From NCBI GenBank assembly GCA_002633005.1, contig NMRA01000395.1:402490-423631 (forward strand): a stretch of DNA of 21,142 nucleotides, given 5' to 3'. A program made the position numbers and the translations under genes. Below are positions 19,577 through 21,142 of the stretch, in pieces. The DNA is from Phoronis australis. Taxonomy: Eukaryota > Phoronida > Phoronidae. The notes under the pieces are model-generated. The model saw only the letters and a list, made by a program, of their open reading frames with translations. It made no database searches and was not told the origin of the DNA. Each line of letters opens with the position of its first letter. The stretch's first letter is position 1.

Positions 19577-19736
19577 GTCTATGAACACATTTCTCCTGAT
19601 CTTCTTGGTCATTCTATTGGTCGAGGCCATCATCCTGACTGCCCTTAAGTACTGGTATTCAGGTCAGGACAGGGTCATCTCATGGTTCAATCAGATGAAT
19701 ATACCTCACAAGACCAGCTCAGACTACAAGATCAGT
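19577..19736 (+). CDS. ATP11: ATP11-type flippase, internal exon g (TM3 and luminal loop)
   Basis: A 160-base exon (phase 2 in, phase 0 out) lies between GTGGTTGCAG and GTAAGT. The split codon joins as Arg, followed by SMNTFLLIFLVILLVEAIIL and TALKYWYSGQDRVISWFNQ. S-M-N-(T/A)-F-L is the usual entry to TM3, and about 19 hydrophobic residues follow (residues 283-301 of the joined product). The loop after KYWY has lost the Asp-Glu-Pro-Trp-Tyr type text common in vertebrate paralogues, keeping only W-F-N-Q. AGGTCA(GGACA)GGGTCA at 19661-19677 lies inside the coding sequence. Confidence 0.94.
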
Positions 19737-19754
19737 GTAAGTAGCAGGAAGTCG

Positions 19755-19790
19755 CAGGTCACAGGTCAACTGCAGGTCATAGGTCAGCTG
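19755..19790 (+). promoter_or_regulatory. Two DR1 nuclear-receptor-type sites in an 18-base tandem duplication
   Basis: Four perfect AGGTCA half-sites are at 19756-19761, 19763-19768, 19774-19779 and 19781-19786. They form two direct repeats with one-base spacers (C, then T), the layout bound by RXR-containing dimers, HNF4 and COUP-TF (established knowledge). The two DR1s arise from an 18-base tandem duplication (19755-19772, 19773-19790, two mismatches). The second unit ends in the E-box CAGCTG (19785-19790). The block starts 18 bases after the end of exon g. Whether it is bound is unknown. Confidence 0.6.
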
Positions 19791-20267
19791 CAATATACAT
19801 TCACTATAAACAAGTAATTGGACAAAATACCATTTCCCTATCATGAGGGCTAATTCTATTAACTGCAAAAATTACTGGTATTGACAATTCGGGCAACAAA
19901 GTTCTAATTGTTACTAACTTTCTTGTTAAGTCTCCTTCATTCTCAGTCGTCAGGGGAGACTACTCTGACGTTGAATTCAGTTTCCATCCAGCCACCGTGA
20001 CGGGTAATTCTTGGTCATTTTGTCTGAATACTTTTGGATTGTGTTGTACTTTCTTGTAGATCTCCGAGTATCTCTAGATTGATTTTCTTAACGTTGGGAA
20101 CTGTTATTTCAAATGTTAATTCTTCATAACGAGGTCACTTCCGCTTAGGACCATGAGTAGTCAAAAACGTTGAATGTCTGTATAGCAGTGGTAGAAAGTC
20201 AACTGTGTGTGCATTAATTGTGTACTTTTTACTTCAAGTGTCTGAGGTGCAACATGGTTGGTGTTTA

Positions 20268-20644
20268 ATCGCAAATGTTTTTTATTTTGCTCCAGCATGA
20301 TAATTACAAGTCATATTAAACAATATACTATACATCGTTTAAATAACATTAAATCATTACTCGACAAGTACCGTATTTCCTTCAGGATGTAATTTAATAA
20401 AGTTAATGAAAAAATTCGATATTAAGATTTTTTTAACAAAATTTTGACTAAATATGTAATTTTTTGCCAGCATGATCAAAAAATTAACACTACAATTTTC
20501 CGACTTAATGTTTCCCAAAAAAACAAAAAACACTGCTATCTTGTCCACATGAAAATTTACATGATATGTTTGTTTTAACCAATCAGCAAACAGGAGCCAG
20601 AAACTGGAGACAAGACGACATTCCCAAAATAGATCGCAAATGTT
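20268..20644 (-). mobile_element. 5'-truncated LINE insertion with 12-base target-site duplication
   Basis: The 12-mer ATCGCAAATGTT occurs perfectly at 20268-20279 and 20633-20644, bracketing a 353-base insert (20280-20632). On the - strand the insert opens directly with LFWEC and ends with an A-rich tail (AGCAAAATAAAAAA) next to the left repeat, as target-primed reverse transcription predicts. A 5'-truncated, A-tailed copy with a direct repeat is the classic signature of non-LTR retrotransposition. Confidence 0.8.
20357..20632 (-). pseudogene. LINE reverse-transcriptase protein, C-terminal fragment
   Basis: Ninety-one codons plus a TAA on the - strand encode LFWECRLVSSFWLLFADWLK and later NFLIMLAKNYIFSQNF and FFINFIKLH. 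The (H)-L-F-W-E-C-x-x-V-x-x-F-W pattern followed by W-(L/F), then a hydrophobic L-L-A-K-x-(Y/F)-I helix, is the C-terminal zinc-knuckle-like tail of L1/Tx1-type LINE ORF2 proteins (family knowledge, from memory). The endonuclease and RT domains are absent. The frame is intact to its stop, so the copy is not old. The open frame extends 24 bases further upstream into the target site, but those residues are not element-derived. Confidence 0.6.
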
Positions 20645-20927
20645 GGCACTGCCCAATAGAGGTCAAACTTGTTGGCTGCCAGGGTTTTGTTAGTATTAAG
20701 ATGGAAAACATGTATTGAATAAAACTGGTAATCATAATTCAATCTCGTTTCACATAGATGTCATCACGAATTTTGAGAGACATAATGTTAAAATTGGTCT
20801 TGAAATTTGTTCTTTGAAGCAGTCTAATAAAGCTCAATTAGTTATTTGTGAATGGGATCTCAACACGTAATTAGTGAAAATTGATGATGTCTTCTATTTA
20901 TTAAGTGCTTACAACTCTTGTTTGTAG

Positions 20928-21009
20928 GCTGTTGGTGTAGTCATTGACTTCTTTGCCTTCTTGGTGTTAATAAACTACGTCATCCCTATATCACTTTATG
21001 TCACTGTGG
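20928..21009 (+). CDS. ATP11: ATP11-type flippase, internal exon h (TM4, PISL motif)
   Basis: This exon has 27 codons plus one base (phase 0 in, phase 1 out), between TTGTTTGTAG and GTAAGT. It reads AVGVVIDFFAFLVLINYVIP then ISLYVTV, with a split codon expected to become Glu. PISL at 20985-20996 is the P4-ATPase version of the TM4 proline motif; its Ile lines the lipid translocation groove. The sequence stops before the phosphorylation motif DKTGT, which should lie one or two exons to the right. This is residues 332-358 of the joined product. Confidence 0.96.
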
Positions 21010-21142
21010 GTAAGTAGCGGATAGTGTTGCTATGGCAACTCTGATAATCTGTATTTGACCCTAAGAAAAAAACAAAATGAATGCTGTTAAACGCACACAA
21101 AAATATAATCTCCACCACTGACATGGTGCATTTGTGGAAATC
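21010..21142 (+). other. Start of the next flippase intron, runs off the window
   Basis: The donor GTAAGT begins at 21010. No acceptor or further exon is visible before the right edge, so the gene is partial at its 3' side. Confidence 0.9.

Larger units (their letters stand above)
19737..20927 (+). other. Flippase intron, 1191 bases
   Basis: The intron runs from GTAAGT to TTGTTTGTAG. It contains the DR1 block (19755-19790), a GC-richer exon-like patch at about 19940-20005 that I could not place in the family alignment, and an antisense LINE fragment with target-site duplication (20268-20644). Confidence 0.8.

Noticed and set aside
19936-20005. GC-richer open stretch (SVVRGDYSDVEFSF) resembling an exon after TTCTCAG
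   Set aside because: The only frame without early stops does not fit the phase 0 to phase 0 junction between exons g and h, and the family has no such insert. It could still be an unused cassette.
1-21142. CRISPR array, prokaryotic operon, phage or integrated virus
   Set aside because: The direct repeats lack the regular spacer structure, coding DNA is split by spliceosomal introns, and no viral structural or polymerase proteins were seen. The mobile genes are Penelope-like and LINE retroelements.

Overview
The window looks like nuclear DNA from an intron-rich metazoan, most likely a marine invertebrate; a deuterostome such as a hemichordate or cephalochordate is plausible, but this is inference. 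Evidence: one gene split by GT-AG introns of 336 to 3822 bases, AT-rich non-coding DNA, and many fragmentary retroelements, MITE-like repeats and minisatellites. I see no prokaryotic signals, operons or CRISPR arrays.

The only gene I can support is on the + strand in the right half. Eight consecutive internal exons (10022-10141, 13964-14053, 16717-16800, 17338-17574, 18399-18618, 18955-19036, 19577-19736, 20928-21009) join in frame to 1075 coding bases (358 codons plus one base). They encode the N-terminal third of a P4-type phospholipid flippase of the ATP11 (A/B/C) class: N-terminal segment, TM1-TM2, the actuator domain with its DGET motif, and TM3-TM4 with the PISL motif. The start exon was not found, and the P-domain, nucleotide-binding domain and TM5-10 lie beyond the right edge.

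The left half (1-10021) has no confirmed gene. It holds a 75-base minisatellite with a 12-G run (3275-3550), a 5'-truncated Penelope-like retroelement with a decayed RT tail and GIY-YIG endonuclease region flanked by 186-base inverted repeats (5744-6927), and a tRNA-derived SINE-like head (8001-8064). Two protein-like open stretches (1087-1338 on +, 5052-5167 on -) remain unexplained.

The introns carry much of the rest: a dispersed repeat seen twice (9628-9698, 12910-12980), a 427-base TIR-bearing MITE-like element (11648-12074), two C-rich short-period arrays of one family (14838-14951, 15961-16058), a roughly 30-base minisatellite (19196-19422), four AGGTCA half-sites arranged as two DR1 elements just after an exon (19755-19790), and a 5'-truncated LINE C-terminus inserted antisense with a perfect 12-base target-site duplication (20268-20644).

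I found no clearly new multi-gene system. The most worthwhile leads are the DR1 duplication, the Penelope-like inverted-repeat structure, the intact LINE target-site duplication, and the tandem splice acceptor of the exon at 18955.
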